Shown here: piece after piece, positions 15,214-23,330 of the stretch | Numbering within the stretch: the first letter of the stretch is position 1 | Layout of the letters: each line of letters starts with the position of its first letter | From: a virus | DNA length: 33,144 nucleotides | Direction: 5' to 3' (one strand) | IMG/VR virus record: IMGVR_UViG_3300042564_001259 | Location: 1 to 33,144 of that record | Notes under the pieces: generated by a model | The model's input: only the letters and a program-made list of their open reading frames with translations | Databases searched by the model: none | Told to the model about the DNA's origin: nothing | Made by a program: the position numbers and the translations under genes

Positions 15214-16671
15214 TTAGATCCTTTTCAGTAGTAGGTCAAATTGCTTTTTCTTTAGGTCCAGCAAATCAAGGCCGTTGTCGATAACTTCCTCAACCCCTGG
15301 ATTGGCTTTTAGCTTATTGACAACCTCGGTAATCAAGGTTGCGTTTGCCTCGTCTAGTTCCTCACCGGACTCTAGCTTTAGCAAAGCATCGGCAAGCTGG
15401 TCAGGGTTGATGGTTGGCTGAGAGCGTACCTGAGCTGTAGTTGCCTCATAAGCTGGGAAGCTCACGATTGACACCTCAAATAGTCTGACTGAATCAAGTG
15501 TGCGAGTCTGACCATCCCTTGACCAAGTGTCTTTGATCACATTGAAACCAAAGCTCATAGAATCGATTACCTTTGTGCGAAGAAGCTCGGCAACATCTTT
15601 TCCTCGGCTGGTCTGTGGCAAAGTAGCTGTGACCTTTAGGCCTCGGTCATCCTCGACAAGTTGCATGGTGCCGCCTCTTAGTGAGGCAAGTGGCTCACCG
15701 CTGTCGTGGTTCCAAAGTAGCTTTACTTCATTGCGAGATTGTAGGGAACGCTTGAAAGCACCAGGGGCAACATACTCGATGAAGCCGCCAAGGTCTTGTG
15801 ATGGGCTGTTGAACACAGAGGCATAGCCAGTAAAGGTCATGCCATCGCCCTCAGCCCTGACTTCAAACTCAACGCTGTTGGTTCTAACCTCTGGCTCTTG
15901 AGCCTTTGGGCCGTCAATCTTTAGGGCAATGGCTCTCGCCACATCTAGCCACTTATTGTTATTGTCCATGCTGTTAGTTTCCTCTGCTCTGATTCTAGCA
16001 ACTACTGAATCAGCGTAGTCTTTGGTGCGTTGTGCGGCTCTCTTAGATGGGCCTGATCCCCAAAGCAAGTGAGCAACTACACCTGCGGAAGGGTAGCCCT
16101 CTGAGTCTGGGTCTGCATCTGGGGCATCTAGGTCTGGTAGGTGTCGAGCAATCCAAGCTGCAATCCTGACCCACTTGTCATCGCTGACTGTGCCCTCTGC
16201 CATCGCTCTAGCTTCTCTAATTGTCTTAGGGGTCACACCATCACCGGCAAGACCTTCCTCGTAATACTCAAGTCCACGCCGAGCTGCTGCCCTCATGTAG
16301 GCAGGTGCCTCTTGGTTTATTGCTCGTTCCTCATTATTTGATTCCCAAGCGTTGCAGTAGTAGCCACCATCAACAAACTCATCCCAACGCTCACACCAAG
16401 CCTTGTCGCCTTCCTCGTTGACTCTTGACTCGTCAAAAAAGAAACAGTTGCCACAAGCTCTGCCTTCTGGCACATCCTCGGCTAGGGCAGGTCGGTAGTT
16501 GTCTGGTAAATCTCTTAGCTCGCCACCTGGCTCAAGTTCCTCGGCTAGGGATAGTGCGACCATCTGGTCAATGGCTGATTGTTTTGAGTCTTGGCAAGAT
16601 ACAACTGAGCCATCCTCTTTGACCACTGCCCAGTCAGGGCAATCTGTGTTGTCTGAGATGAAGTAGGGCAT
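15214..16671 (-). CDS. Prohead protease (S78/HK97 type) with a three-part N-terminal extension
   Basis: 485 residues from ATG at 16671, overlapping the upstream stop (TAATG), with GAGG eight bases before. The protease domain starts about residue 267 (VEFEVRAEGDGMTFTGYASV), with catalytic-type H322 in LLWNHDSGEPLAS and serine in IDSMSFGFNV near 371-373. The preceding 230 residues hold three blocks: a motif CPDWAVVKEDGSVVSC (11-26), a four-cysteine cluster (C73, C76, C93, C106) that resembles small metal or iron-sulfur folds, and a helical block about 148-230 with YPSAGVVAHLLWGSG. Typical S78 proteases are about 200 residues, so this is a fusion. It should cleave the capsid delta domain and itself. 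Confidence 0.88.
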   Translation of the reverse strand: MPYFISDNTDCPDWAVVKEDGSVVSCQDSKQSAIDQMVALSLAEELEPGGELRDLPDNYRPALAEDVPEGRACGNCFFFDESRVNEEGDKAWCERWDEFVDGGYYCNAWESNNEERAINQEAPAYMRAAARRGLEYYEEGLAGDGVTPKTIREARAMAEGTVSDDKWVRIAAWIARHLPDLDAPDADPDSEGYPSAGVVAHLLWGSGPSKRAAQRTKDYADSVVARIRAEETNSMDNNNKWLDVARAIALKIDGPKAQEPEVRTNSVEFEVRAEGDGMTFTGYASVFNSPSQDLGGFIEYVAPGAFKRSLQSRNEVKLLWNHDSGEPLASLRGGTMQLVEDDRGLKVTATLPQTSRGKDVAELLRTKVIDSMSFGFNVIKDTWSRDGQTRTLDSVRLFEVSIVSFPAYEATTAQVRSQPTINPDQLADALLKLESGEELDEANATLITEVVNKLKANPGVEEVIDNGLDLLDLKKKQFDLLLKRI

Positions 16672-18152
16672 TAGGCAAGCCTCGCATTTATTGTTATGGT
16701 CCCACCGAGTGCAACAGCGGTGCCGTTTATTGTGACTGTTTGGGTTTGTGAAGTCCAAAGGCTTGTAGCTGTTGAGTAGGTTAGCACTTGATTGTCGGTA
16801 ATGGTTTCATAGTTTAGAGATACATCGTGTAGCCACTCAAGATGGAAGTTGCCCGGCACAATGCGAATAGCAATCTGACCTGATGATGCGTGTCTAACTG
16901 TGATAAAGGCAACGGCTAGATCGTGTTGAGGTCTGACCTTAGTGAGCTTGCCATCAACTGTTGGGTGAGCGTAAAGAATGTCACCCTCAGCCCAAGTTTC
17001 ATCGCCTACTGCTATTGCACTAGCAACATTGCCTCTAGTGTCTATGTTGCGTAGAGTTCCAAAGCTCATTACAGTGCCATTCACACCACTAGTGATGTTG
17101 GCTGTTGCAACTCCCATAACCCTAAGTTCTGAGTCCTGTAAGCCTGTGACCTCAAAAGGTGCTACATCTATGCGACCACTTGGCTCTGCATCAACAGCAG
17201 CTAACAGTGTGCCTTTGAGGATAGTTGAGCCAGTGTTGTTTCTTACTAGGTAGAAGGTGGACTCGGCTGAGTTGTCTGCCCAAATTGTGTTGTAGTCAGT
17301 GCCATCCACTTTGAGTAGTACCTGACCTTCAGTGCCACCAGCGGCTACACCTGCCCCTGTTGCACCTGTGGCACCAGTGGCTCCGGTTGCACCTGTAGAA
17401 CCCGTTGCACCTGCTGGGATTGTAAAATCAAACACTGCTGCGGAGCTTGTCCCAGAGTTTGTGACGCTAGCACTCGATCCTGGTGCACCTGTTGTTGTAG
17501 ATCCTGCTGTGATTGTGGCTGCGGTTCCAGCGGCTCCAGTTTGACCTGTATCGCCACGAGGAATTGTAAAGTTAAATGTGGCCGCTGAGCTAGTACCAGA
17601 GTTAGTGACAGTTGCACTTGATCCTGCTGTGCCTGTAGTTGTAGTGCCTACTGCAATAGTTGCTGCTGACCCAGGTGCACCAGTTTCTCCAGGGTCACCT
17701 TTAGCCCCAGTAGCACCAGTGTCCCCACGAGGAATTGTAAAGTTGAAAGTTGCTGCCGAGCTACTTCCAGAGTTAGTGACAACAGCGGTTGACCCAGCAG
17801 TTCCAGAAGTAGTAGTTCCCACTTCAATAGTTGCAGCAGCACCAGCAGAGCCAGTGTTTCCTGTGTCGCCTTTTATTCCCTGAATACCTTGCAAGCCTCT
17901 TGGCAATACAAAGTCAATGGTCTGATTTGGAGAGGTTCCAGTAATTGTGACAACAGCAGTATCATCGGGTGCCTTAGTGACTGTGCCAACAGTTAGTGTG
18001 TTTGCTGGACCAACCTCGCCCTGAATACCTTGAAGTCCAGTTGTGGCAGCGGTGATTACAGCAGGTTGCTCTGTAATAGATACAGTGACATCCTGTTCGG
18101 CAACAGTGACCTTTGTGACCGACTCAACTACTGAAACAACTGTTTGACTCAT
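16671..18152 (-). CDS. Collagen-like fibre protein with four beta/Gly-X-Y modules
   Basis: 493 residues. After a beta N-terminus there are four modules, each a 30-40 residue beta segment (TVTNSG.SSAATFNFTIP) followed by a Gly-X-Y stretch (PRGDTGATGAKGDPGETGAP type), repeating at about 57 residues; the second to fourth are close copies. The longest collagen block ends ATGATGATGATGAG near 268. The C-terminal 220 residues include a WAEGDILYAHPTVDGKLTKV motif and DVSLNYETITDNQVLTYS, both usual in phage fibre and head-decoration proteins. It lies between portal and protease rather than in the tail region, which suggests a head-associated fibre. Repeats are recombinogenic, so length may vary between relatives. 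Confidence 0.82.
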   Translation of the reverse strand: MSQTVVSVVESVTKVTVAEQDVTVSITEQPAVITAATTGLQGIQGEVGPANTLTVGTVTKAPDDTAVVTITGTSPNQTIDFVLPRGLQGIQGIKGDTGNTGSAGAAATIEVGTTTSGTAGSTAVVTNSGSSSAATFNFTIPRGDTGATGAKGDPGETGAPGSAATIAVGTTTTGTAGSSATVTNSGTSSAATFNFTIPRGDTGQTGAAGTAATITAGSTTTGAPGSSASVTNSGTSSAAVFDFTIPAGATGSTGATGATGATGATGAGVAAGGTEGQVLLKVDGTDYNTIWADNSAESTFYLVRNNTGSTILKGTLLAAVDAEPSGRIDVAPFEVTGLQDSELRVMGVATANITSGVNGTVMSFGTLRNIDTRGNVASAIAVGDETWAEGDILYAHPTVDGKLTKVRPQHDLAVAFITVRHASSGQIAIRIVPGNFHLEWLHDVSLNYETITDNQVLTYSTATSLWTSQTQTVTINGTAVALGGTITINARLA

Positions 18153-18493
18153 CGAGTGACATTGCCTGTCACTACAAACGAGCCTTCAAGCAATCTAGTC
18201 ACCACTCCACCTGAGCTGATTTCTAGATCGTAGGAATAGGCACCAGCAGGTACGGCTGATGATGCGGTGTTAGAGATAACAACGCCGATAGTGCCAGCGG
18301 TTCCACCGAGCGTAATACCTGAGCCGTTTGTCAAGCTGACTAGGGCAGAGGTCGCATCGTATGACTCTCTGACCTGCATTGCAGCGGTGTAGCTGGTCAG
18401 GTTTAGCGGTGCGTTGTTGACATTTATAGTAAATGTGCGGTCAAAGGTTGCACCTTGTGGGCAGACAATGTTGTAAGTGCCTGGGTTGATCAT
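18149..18493 (-). CDS. Small beta-sandwich virion protein (BppU-N-like)
   Basis: 114 residues. FDRTFTINVNNAPLNLTSYT, AAMQVRESYDATSALVSLT and AGAYSYDLEISSGGVVTRL are the ordered motifs of a widespread phage virion domain seen at the N-termini of baseplate and appendage proteins. Here it stands alone upstream of the collagen-like protein, whose start overlaps its stop by four bases (ATGA), so the two may form one appendage in which this is the anchor. Overlap with the portal end is a single base. Attachment to head or neck is an inference from gene order. Confidence 0.75.
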   Translation of the reverse strand: MINPGTYNIVCPQGATFDRTFTINVNNAPLNLTSYTAAMQVRESYDATSALVSLTNGSGITLGGTAGTIGVVISNTASSAVPAGAYSYDLEISSGGVVTRLLEGSFVVTGNVTR

Positions 18494-19836
18494 TAGTTAG
18501 CCTCGTAAACTGCTGTAGGGTCCTCTGGGTCAATCTGGGCAACACCTTGCAACATTACGCTCGGTACGCCTGTGTGTTCGATTGGCGGTAGTCCAAGAGC
18601 TGCCAATACTTGCTCTGGCTTGAATCCTGATGTGACTAGGCGGTTAGCCATTAGAACCTTGCGGTCCTCTGTCACTACATTGGCATCTACTAGGTTGATG
18701 TTAGCTAGTGGTACTCGGTACTGGTCGCCACCTTCAACAGGTGCCATGTCCTCTAGTTTTCTTACATCGTTTGTTGAGTAGAAACCAGCTTGGGTTCCTA
18801 CTGAGTAAGACCTGACTCTGGCTTCGACATCTGCTCTTAGTAAGTCGGCAAAGTTGAACTTGATAAAGGCATCACCAGGTAGTAGGCGTGAGAATGCTGC
18901 CTCAACCTTTTCTGCTAGTGGCCTAAGAGTCATCGAAACAAACTGCAACGCATTCTGCTCGACTGAGGCGTAGCTTGCTGTGCCTGGTACGCCCATTAGG
19001 TGTAGTGGCACATTGAAGGCTCTGGCGATTTCCTCTACTGCAAACTTGCGTGATTCTAGAGCTTGGCTTGCTTCTGGGTCAGTCTGAGTTGCAACAAACT
19101 TAGCTCCACCAGATAGGACACCTGTGCGGTGTGCTCTGCGTGTGCCGTTGCGGTGTCTTGCATCAAAGCCGTCAGCTAGTTGTTTTGCTTGCTCGCTTGT
19201 TAGGTTGCCTGGGAACTCGATTACACCTGATGCACTTGCACCAGTTCCAAAGAATCTTGCAGCGTAATCGCTGAGTGCGATGTTTAGACCTAGTGCTTGC
19301 TTTAGAGTTTCGACTCGGCTTAGACCCTTTAGCTCACCTGGCAAGATTAGATCAACGATGTGAATGACCTCATCGCCTGAAAGCATACGGCCTTCGTTTT
19401 GCACTTTGTAAACTTTGCGACCAATAGCCGAACGCTCAACTTCTACCTTCTCAGGATCAAGGTTGACTAGGTTTACAACCTGACCTTGTGCATCTCTAAA
19501 GACACGAGTGTAAGAATTGCCATGTACCAACAAGCTAGAAAAGACCTGCTGAAAGAACGCTGCCCTTGTGCTTAGGTCTACATCTGGCTGGTCCAACCAA
19601 ACTGGTCGTGGGTTCAAGGGCTGGCGTGTATTGCCAAGCCTTAGATAAGCCCCACATGGCAAAGTCGAGATGGTGTCAGAGATAAGGCTGACAGCAGAAA
19701 AGAATGCAACAATCTCAAAGGATTTTTTTGTGGTGACATTGACACCGGACTCTGACTGCAAGCCCCAAGGCTCACCTGCACCCCAAACAGTTTGAAAGCT
19801 AACAGCTCTCTGCTCGCCAAAAAGATTACCTAGCAT
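18493..19836 (-). CDS. Portal protein (HK97-type)
   Basis: 447 residues. Family landmarks in order: VAFFSAVSLISDTISTLP near residue 43, PVWLDQPDVDLSTRAAFFQQ, LLVHGNSYTRVFRDAQGQV, YAARFFGTGASASGVIEFPG around 195, RKFAVEEIARAFNVPLHLMG and TASYASVEQNALQFVSMTLRPL around 285-310. These match HK97-type portals, which form the dodecameric DNA gate at one vertex. Length is usual. The ATG overlaps the stop of the upstream small membrane protein by one base (TAATG). The gene comes after TerL, the standard order. Confidence 0.93.
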   Translation of the reverse strand: MLGNLFGEQRAVSFQTVWGAGEPWGLQSESGVNVTTKKSFEIVAFFSAVSLISDTISTLPCGAYLRLGNTRQPLNPRPVWLDQPDVDLSTRAAFFQQVFSSLLVHGNSYTRVFRDAQGQVVNLVNLDPEKVEVERSAIGRKVYKVQNEGRMLSGDEVIHIVDLILPGELKGLSRVETLKQALGLNIALSDYAARFFGTGASASGVIEFPGNLTSEQAKQLADGFDARHRNGTRRAHRTGVLSGGAKFVATQTDPEASQALESRKFAVEEIARAFNVPLHLMGVPGTASYASVEQNALQFVSMTLRPLAEKVEAAFSRLLPGDAFIKFNFADLLRADVEARVRSYSVGTQAGFYSTNDVRKLEDMAPVEGGDQYRVPLANINLVDANVVTEDRKVLMANRLVTSGFKPEQVLAALGLPPIEHTGVPSVMLQGVAQIDPEDPTAVYEAN

Positions 19837-19973
19837 TACTTACCTCGCTCAATAGCTATACCAAAAGTGAGGATGCCAGCACCAAGCAAGATAAGTCCTG
19901 CTGGTGGGTAGATTAGACCTGCACCTAGAGAGATAGTAAAGATGCCGATAGCTTGTAGGATTGTCGCTGTCAT
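19836..19973 (-). CDS. Small membrane protein between terminase and portal
   Basis: 45 residues with ATG at 19973 and stop overlapping the portal start. MTATILQAIGIFTISLGAGL and IYPPAGLILLGAGILTFGIA are two hydrophobic halves joined by a YPP turn: a helical hairpin, two transmembrane helices, then a basic end (ERGK). Small two-helix proteins between terL and portal occur in several actinophage groups, role unknown. It fills the entire gap, uses the same codons as its neighbours and was too short for usual length cut-offs. Confidence 0.78.
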   Translation of the reverse strand: MTATILQAIGIFTISLGAGLIYPPAGLILLGAGILTFGIAIERGK

Positions 19974-19980
19974 TACCAAC

Positions 19981-21516
19981 CTAAATAAAGAATTGCGGGA
20001 GTAGTTCCTCAGCCTCTACTCTACCAACAGTCGCCCTATCAAAGGCAATGACGGCTGCAACGGCTGCGTCAATCTTTCGGGGTGATCCTCGATGCTCTTT
20101 TACAATTCTTGGACCCAAGCGATCTACCTTGATTACAGCATTTGTCAGGTGTCTAGCAAGCAAGGGGTCACCATCGTGTATCACTTTGTTTTCGGTGACA
20201 GCGGTGTAAAACTTGCTGCAAGCTTGCACCATACGAGTTGGGCTGGTCGAAGGGTACTCAACAACTGGCAGACCCATCTCCATCATGGCTTCCATAGAGC
20301 GTTGCCACCTAAAGGGGTCACAGACAATCTCTTTGACATTGTGCGTTTGGCAGAACTGAATAATGGTGTCCTCAACCTCTTGTGTGCTGACACGCCAATC
20401 ATCCCCATCCTCAGGTTGCTTTTCCCAAGCTCTTAGTAGTCCAACATAAGGGCTTTCATCACCTTCTGGAATAGTCACATAAGTAAGAGCTGTGCAGTCA
20501 CCTGAGAATGAACCATCAAAGCCAACGATTACTGGTGTGTCTGCTGTTATCTGTTTATCACCAGCTAGGCCTTCCCACTTGCCGGTTGGTAGCCAAGCAT
20601 TCATCGAGCTGACCCATTGGTTTAGTCTTTTGGTTCTAAACTCTGGCTCAGGTGTTCTTTTGACAGCAGAGGCAAAGTCATCGGATGCTACAAGGTCATT
20701 GAAGCCAGGGTTGGCTGATTCCCATGTTGACTCAAGTCTGTGATCTGCTTCTGGCTCAGCTTCCCACCAAGACATAAAGAAGGTTGGGTCATCTATCTCA
20801 CCAGTAGCAACTCTCTTGCCGTACTGATACAAGTTATAGGCGATTGAGTCTTGTCCTGTTTGGTCTGTCTTTTGTCCTGCGGTTGTGACTGCCAATAGTT
20901 GTGCAATCTTGCCTCGGTTTCCCATTGAAAGCGAGAGCACATCAAATAGCTCACGAGTCTTGTGGGCATGGATCTCATCAACAATCGCTCGGCTAACATT
21001 CAGACCTTCTTTGGAAAAAGCCTCGGCAGATAGCACTTTCATTACAGAGTTAGTGCTTGGCACATAGATGGCATCTCGATAAAGGGTGCACATCTCAGAC
21101 AGCTCGCTTGACTCGACCATACGCTTTGCCTCGCCAAAGATGATTCGAGCCTGTTCCTTTTCAGCAGCAGCAACTACAACTTCGCCACCGTCTATCCCCT
21201 CGGCAATCAAGCTGTAAAGAGCCAAGGTTGAGGCCAAGGCACTTTTGCCTGATTTTCTTGGAGTACCTACAAGGGCAACTCTTGCTCTTAGGCCACCATC
21301 TGCATCTCTAGCAAAGATGCGTTTGACTAGCTCTTTTTGCCAGGGTCTGAGCTTTAGGGCTTCGCCTGTTCTGCCAGCAATTCCGTCTTTACCGATAGTG
21401 CCAAAAGCCTCGGCAAACTCAATGGCATAGTCACCATCACCAGCCAAGATAGCTTCATCGGGTACAGGGGTCAGCCATCTAGGTGGCCAGCTACTGCCTA
21501 GATTCTCGCTTGGCAA
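19981..21516 (-). CDS. Terminase large subunit
   Basis: 511 residues. ATPase: Walker A GTPRKSGKS at 84-92, a variant of the terminase P-loop, and Walker B AIVDEIH with D180 E181. C-terminal nuclease: D334 in VGFDGSFSGD, D400 in VCDPFRWQ, and D483 in KIDAAVAAVIAFD, the RNase H-like acidic triad. The protein pumps DNA into the prohead and cuts it. Length agrees with HK97-like terminases. The start overlaps the small-subunit end by 26 bases, a normal arrangement. The presence of an HNH gene just before TerS supports cos-type packaging. Confidence 0.95.
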   Translation of the reverse strand: MPSENLGSSWPPRWLTPVPDEAILAGDGDYAIEFAEAFGTIGKDGIAGRTGEALKLRPWQKELVKRIFARDADGGLRARVALVGTPRKSGKSALASTLALYSLIAEGIDGGEVVVAAAEKEQARIIFGEAKRMVESSELSEMCTLYRDAIYVPSTNSVMKVLSAEAFSKEGLNVSRAIVDEIHAHKTRELFDVLSLSMGNRGKIAQLLAVTTAGQKTDQTGQDSIAYNLYQYGKRVATGEIDDPTFFMSWWEAEPEADHRLESTWESANPGFNDLVASDDFASAVKRTPEPEFRTKRLNQWVSSMNAWLPTGKWEGLAGDKQITADTPVIVGFDGSFSGDCTALTYVTIPEGDESPYVGLLRAWEKQPEDGDDWRVSTQEVEDTIIQFCQTHNVKEIVCDPFRWQRSMEAMMEMGLPVVEYPSTSPTRMVQACSKFYTAVTENKVIHDGDPLLARHLTNAVIKVDRLGPRIVKEHRGSPRKIDAAVAAVIAFDRATVGRVEAEELLPQFFI

Positions 21517-21931
21517 TGATTTCCTCTAGCTTTGTTTTGGTCTTGGCAGATACTAGGCCAAGGCGAGTTCTGTCGGCTGGGCTAAACCCTAGCAAGCTAA
21601 GCCCTTGAATAATGGCCTTTTCAATCTCGTTTGCTTGTCTAAACCAAGTCGGGTCTGTTGGGTCAGCTTGGATTTGTTCTTTGATTACTTCACGCCTATC
21701 AAGTTGCTCACAGACAAGCTGCACAAGTTGAGTGTCAGTCTTGATGCTGATCCACAGCTCACCTGCACCAAAGATCGAATCCCAAAACTTCTTGCCAACC
21801 TCGCCTAGTTCAACAGGTGGCTCTATGTAGCCGTACTCAAGTGGGGCAATAGCGTCATTTGTGCGTATTGGCCTTCTGCCTGGATTGCCTTGAATCATTT
21901 TTAGCTCGGCTGGCTTTGGTGGGTTCGGCAT
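21491..21931 (-). CDS. Terminase small subunit (P27-like)
   Basis: 146 residues starting PNPPKPAELKMIQGNPGRRP, the well-known start of P27-family small terminases. A helical core follows (FWDSIFGAGELWISIKTDTQ, LVQLVCEQLDRREVIKEQI), ending in a charged helix (SAKTKTKLEEIIAKRESR). The subunit binds the packaging site and loads TerL. Directly upstream is a 162-base GC-rich gap that may hold that site. The gene overlaps terL by 26 bases. Confidence 0.88.
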   Translation of the reverse strand: MPNPPKPAELKMIQGNPGRRPIRTNDAIAPLEYGYIEPPVELGEVGKKFWDSIFGAGELWISIKTDTQLVQLVCEQLDRREVIKEQIQADPTDPTWFRQANEIEKAIIQGLSLLGFSPADRTRLGLVSAKTKTKLEEIIAKRESRQ

Positions 21932-22093
21932 GGGTCAAGCCTACCCCAAAGCTTTTGAACTGCTACTCTGCACAGAAGCCTTGCGTGCGGGGTGTCGGCG
22001 GAATGCCTTATGTTTGTTGGTATCCACCCCCATTAGATGTCGTAGGGGGGCGTAGGTAGGTTGTTCGGCGTGTTGCCTAGTAGCTGCTAGGGC
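21932..22093 (-). other. Non-coding gap between HNH and TerS, candidate cos/packaging region
   Basis: The longest non-coding stretch in the window. It is more GC-rich than its surroundings near 21984-22006 (GCGTGCGGGGTGTCGGCGG) and 22025-22060 (CCACCCCC ... TAGGGGGGCG, an imperfect CCCCC/GGGGG pair). A small stem CCTAG-TAGCTG-CTAGG lies at 22076-22091. No frame with a ribosome site is visible. HNH nuclease plus P27-type TerS next to it is the known context for cos sites in HK97-like phages. Confidence 0.45.
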
Positions 22094-22420
22094 TTATAGG
22101 GGCTTATTGCCACGCTTTTGATTGCAGCTTCTATGTGCTGCTGCTAAAGGACTTGACTTATCTCCTGCAAGCAAGTGATCAGCCTCAAAGGGGTCATTGT
22201 ATCGAGCTGGCTCGTGGCAGAGGTGACAGATGATTGCTGATTCTCTAATTGCTTTTGCCCTCTTACGGTAGTCATAGTCGTAGATGTTGGGCTTACGCTT
22301 CTTATACTCTTGCAGTCGGACAGCGTTGAGTTTATCTTTTTGTTCTTGATGAGTTGTGCAGTAGCTAAGGCCTTGGGTTAGGGCACCACACACTAGGCAG
22401 GGCTTAGGGAACCTACCCAT
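22094..22420 (-). CDS. HNH endonuclease, packaging-associated
   Basis: 108 residues from ATG at 22420 (GGGGA upstream); it overlaps the previous stop by eight bases. CLVCG (8-12) and CHLCHEPARYNDPFEADHLL give the two CxxC zinc knuckles and the DH of the HNH motif; AAAHRSCNQKRGN supplies the final H and N. It stands next to TerS, the position of HK97 gp74-like HNH proteins that work with TerL in cos cleavage. An ordinary homing role is possible but the gene is well integrated in the operon. Confidence 0.88.
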   Translation of the reverse strand: MGRFPKPCLVCGALTQGLSYCTTHQEQKDKLNAVRLQEYKKRKPNIYDYDYRKRAKAIRESAIICHLCHEPARYNDPFEADHLLAGDKSSPLAAAHRSCNQKRGNKPL

Positions 22421-22589
22421 CTTTTCCCCAACCTTTTCCAAGGAATGTGACAGCAGGGGCAGAGTCGTAGCTCCTAGTCATCTCTGCCTGGCACTTGACA
22501 CAGATTGGCTTTAGCTCATCCTCTGTTATCCCTCTAAGGATTGTCATGGTTAGGTCACAGGTGTTGCACTTGTAGTCATAGGCTGGCAT
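22413..22589 (-). CDS. FmdB-like small zinc-ribbon protein
   Basis: 58 residues from MPAYDYKCNTCDLTMTILRG. The pattern PAYDY-K-C-x2-C ... IC-x2-C (CNTC and CVKC) followed by a hydrophobic end (VTFLGKGWGKDG) matches the FmdB/zinc-ribbon family of small regulatory-type proteins. The start was chosen at 22589 because earlier codons overlap the upstream gene without ribosome-site spacing. The family is found in bacteria and actinophages, often of unknown role. A link with the adjacent Mom-like gene is possible, since it overlaps its end by 14 bases. Confidence 0.8.
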   Translation of the reverse strand: MPAYDYKCNTCDLTMTILRGITEDELKPICVKCQAEMTRSYDSAPAVTFLGKGWGKDG

Positions 22590-23313
22590 GGTTTTCTTTT
22601 CTTTCCGGCAACTTAGGGAATGGCTGTGCCATTGAAGCAAGCTCTCTGTTTATAGTTCTCTTACCCTTGTTGATTCCCAAAGCGTATCTGTGCTTAGCGT
22701 GTGATTTGATTGCTGTCCAGCCTAACTCGTTGCGTATCTCCGTAAGTGACTTGTCGGCAAACTTGTCAGGGTTCCTCATGCGGTACACATTAGCCAGCCT
22801 TCCTGTCACCTCTGTGCCGGTGCTGTCAACATACCTGATGCCCTCATTGCTCATGCCTAAGTAATAAAAGTTCAAGGCTTGATAGACATAGCCAGCATGG
22901 TTCTGTCCACTGTCAGCAAAGCTAACTACAAGCTCTACCTCTTTAGGTAAAAGCTTGAGCGACTTAGACACTGTGTAGCTGGCTGTGTTCTTAGGTGCAT
23001 CTGGGTGAACCCATAATCTAATAAGTTCCCTGCCAGTTGTATTGTTTATGCCCTCAATGATTGCTGATAACGCTTTGCTGTTTCCACCTGGGCCATAGGC
23101 AACAGCAGCAACTAGCTTCTCATCCTGGTAAGCACCAAAGGCATCTTGAGTTGCATCTGGCATCACACCTGAGTAATGGCCAGTCACTACAGCTCTGCGT
23201 ATCTCTTTGACTGGGACACGCCTGACTTCGACCTTGTCCAGAGTTATCTCATCAAGTAGCAAGTCAAATAGGTCTGGTCTGGCTGTTGCTGATAAGTCAA
23301 AAGCTCTTGTCAT
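22576..23313 (-). CDS. Mom-like DNA-modification acyltransferase (GNAT-related)
   Basis: 245 residues. Features: H46-Y47 in AVVTGHYSGVMPD; GRELIRLWVHPDAPKNTASY (95-113), a common Mom-family segment; D134 and Y144 in SFADSGQNHAGYVYQALNF. The histidine-tyrosine pair and the D/Y pair spaced ten apart correspond to residues reported as important in phage Mu Mom (from memory: H48, D139, Y149). Mom converts adenine in phage DNA to a carbamoylmethyl form and so protects it from restriction. The length also matches Mu Mom. Gene follows the phosphoesterase-like gene and precedes a zinc-ribbon gene. Mu needs the Com activator; FmdB-like Zn protein next door might act like it, which is speculative. Confidence 0.82.
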   Translation of the reverse strand: MTRAFDLSATARPDLFDLLLDEITLDKVEVRRVPVKEIRRAVVTGHYSGVMPDATQDAFGAYQDEKLVAAVAYGPGGNSKALSAIIEGINNTTGRELIRLWVHPDAPKNTASYTVSKSLKLLPKEVELVVSFADSGQNHAGYVYQALNFYYLGMSNEGIRYVDSTGTEVTGRLANVYRMRNPDKFADKSLTEIRNELGWTAIKSHAKHRYALGINKGKRTINRELASMAQPFPKLPERKENHASL

Positions 23314-23330
23314 CTCTCTTTTCCTGCAAC

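Noticed and set aside
17330-17890. Repeat array or CRISPR
   Set aside because: Repeats are in frame, code for collagen-like modules and differ at synonymous places; there are no unique spacers between constant short repeats.
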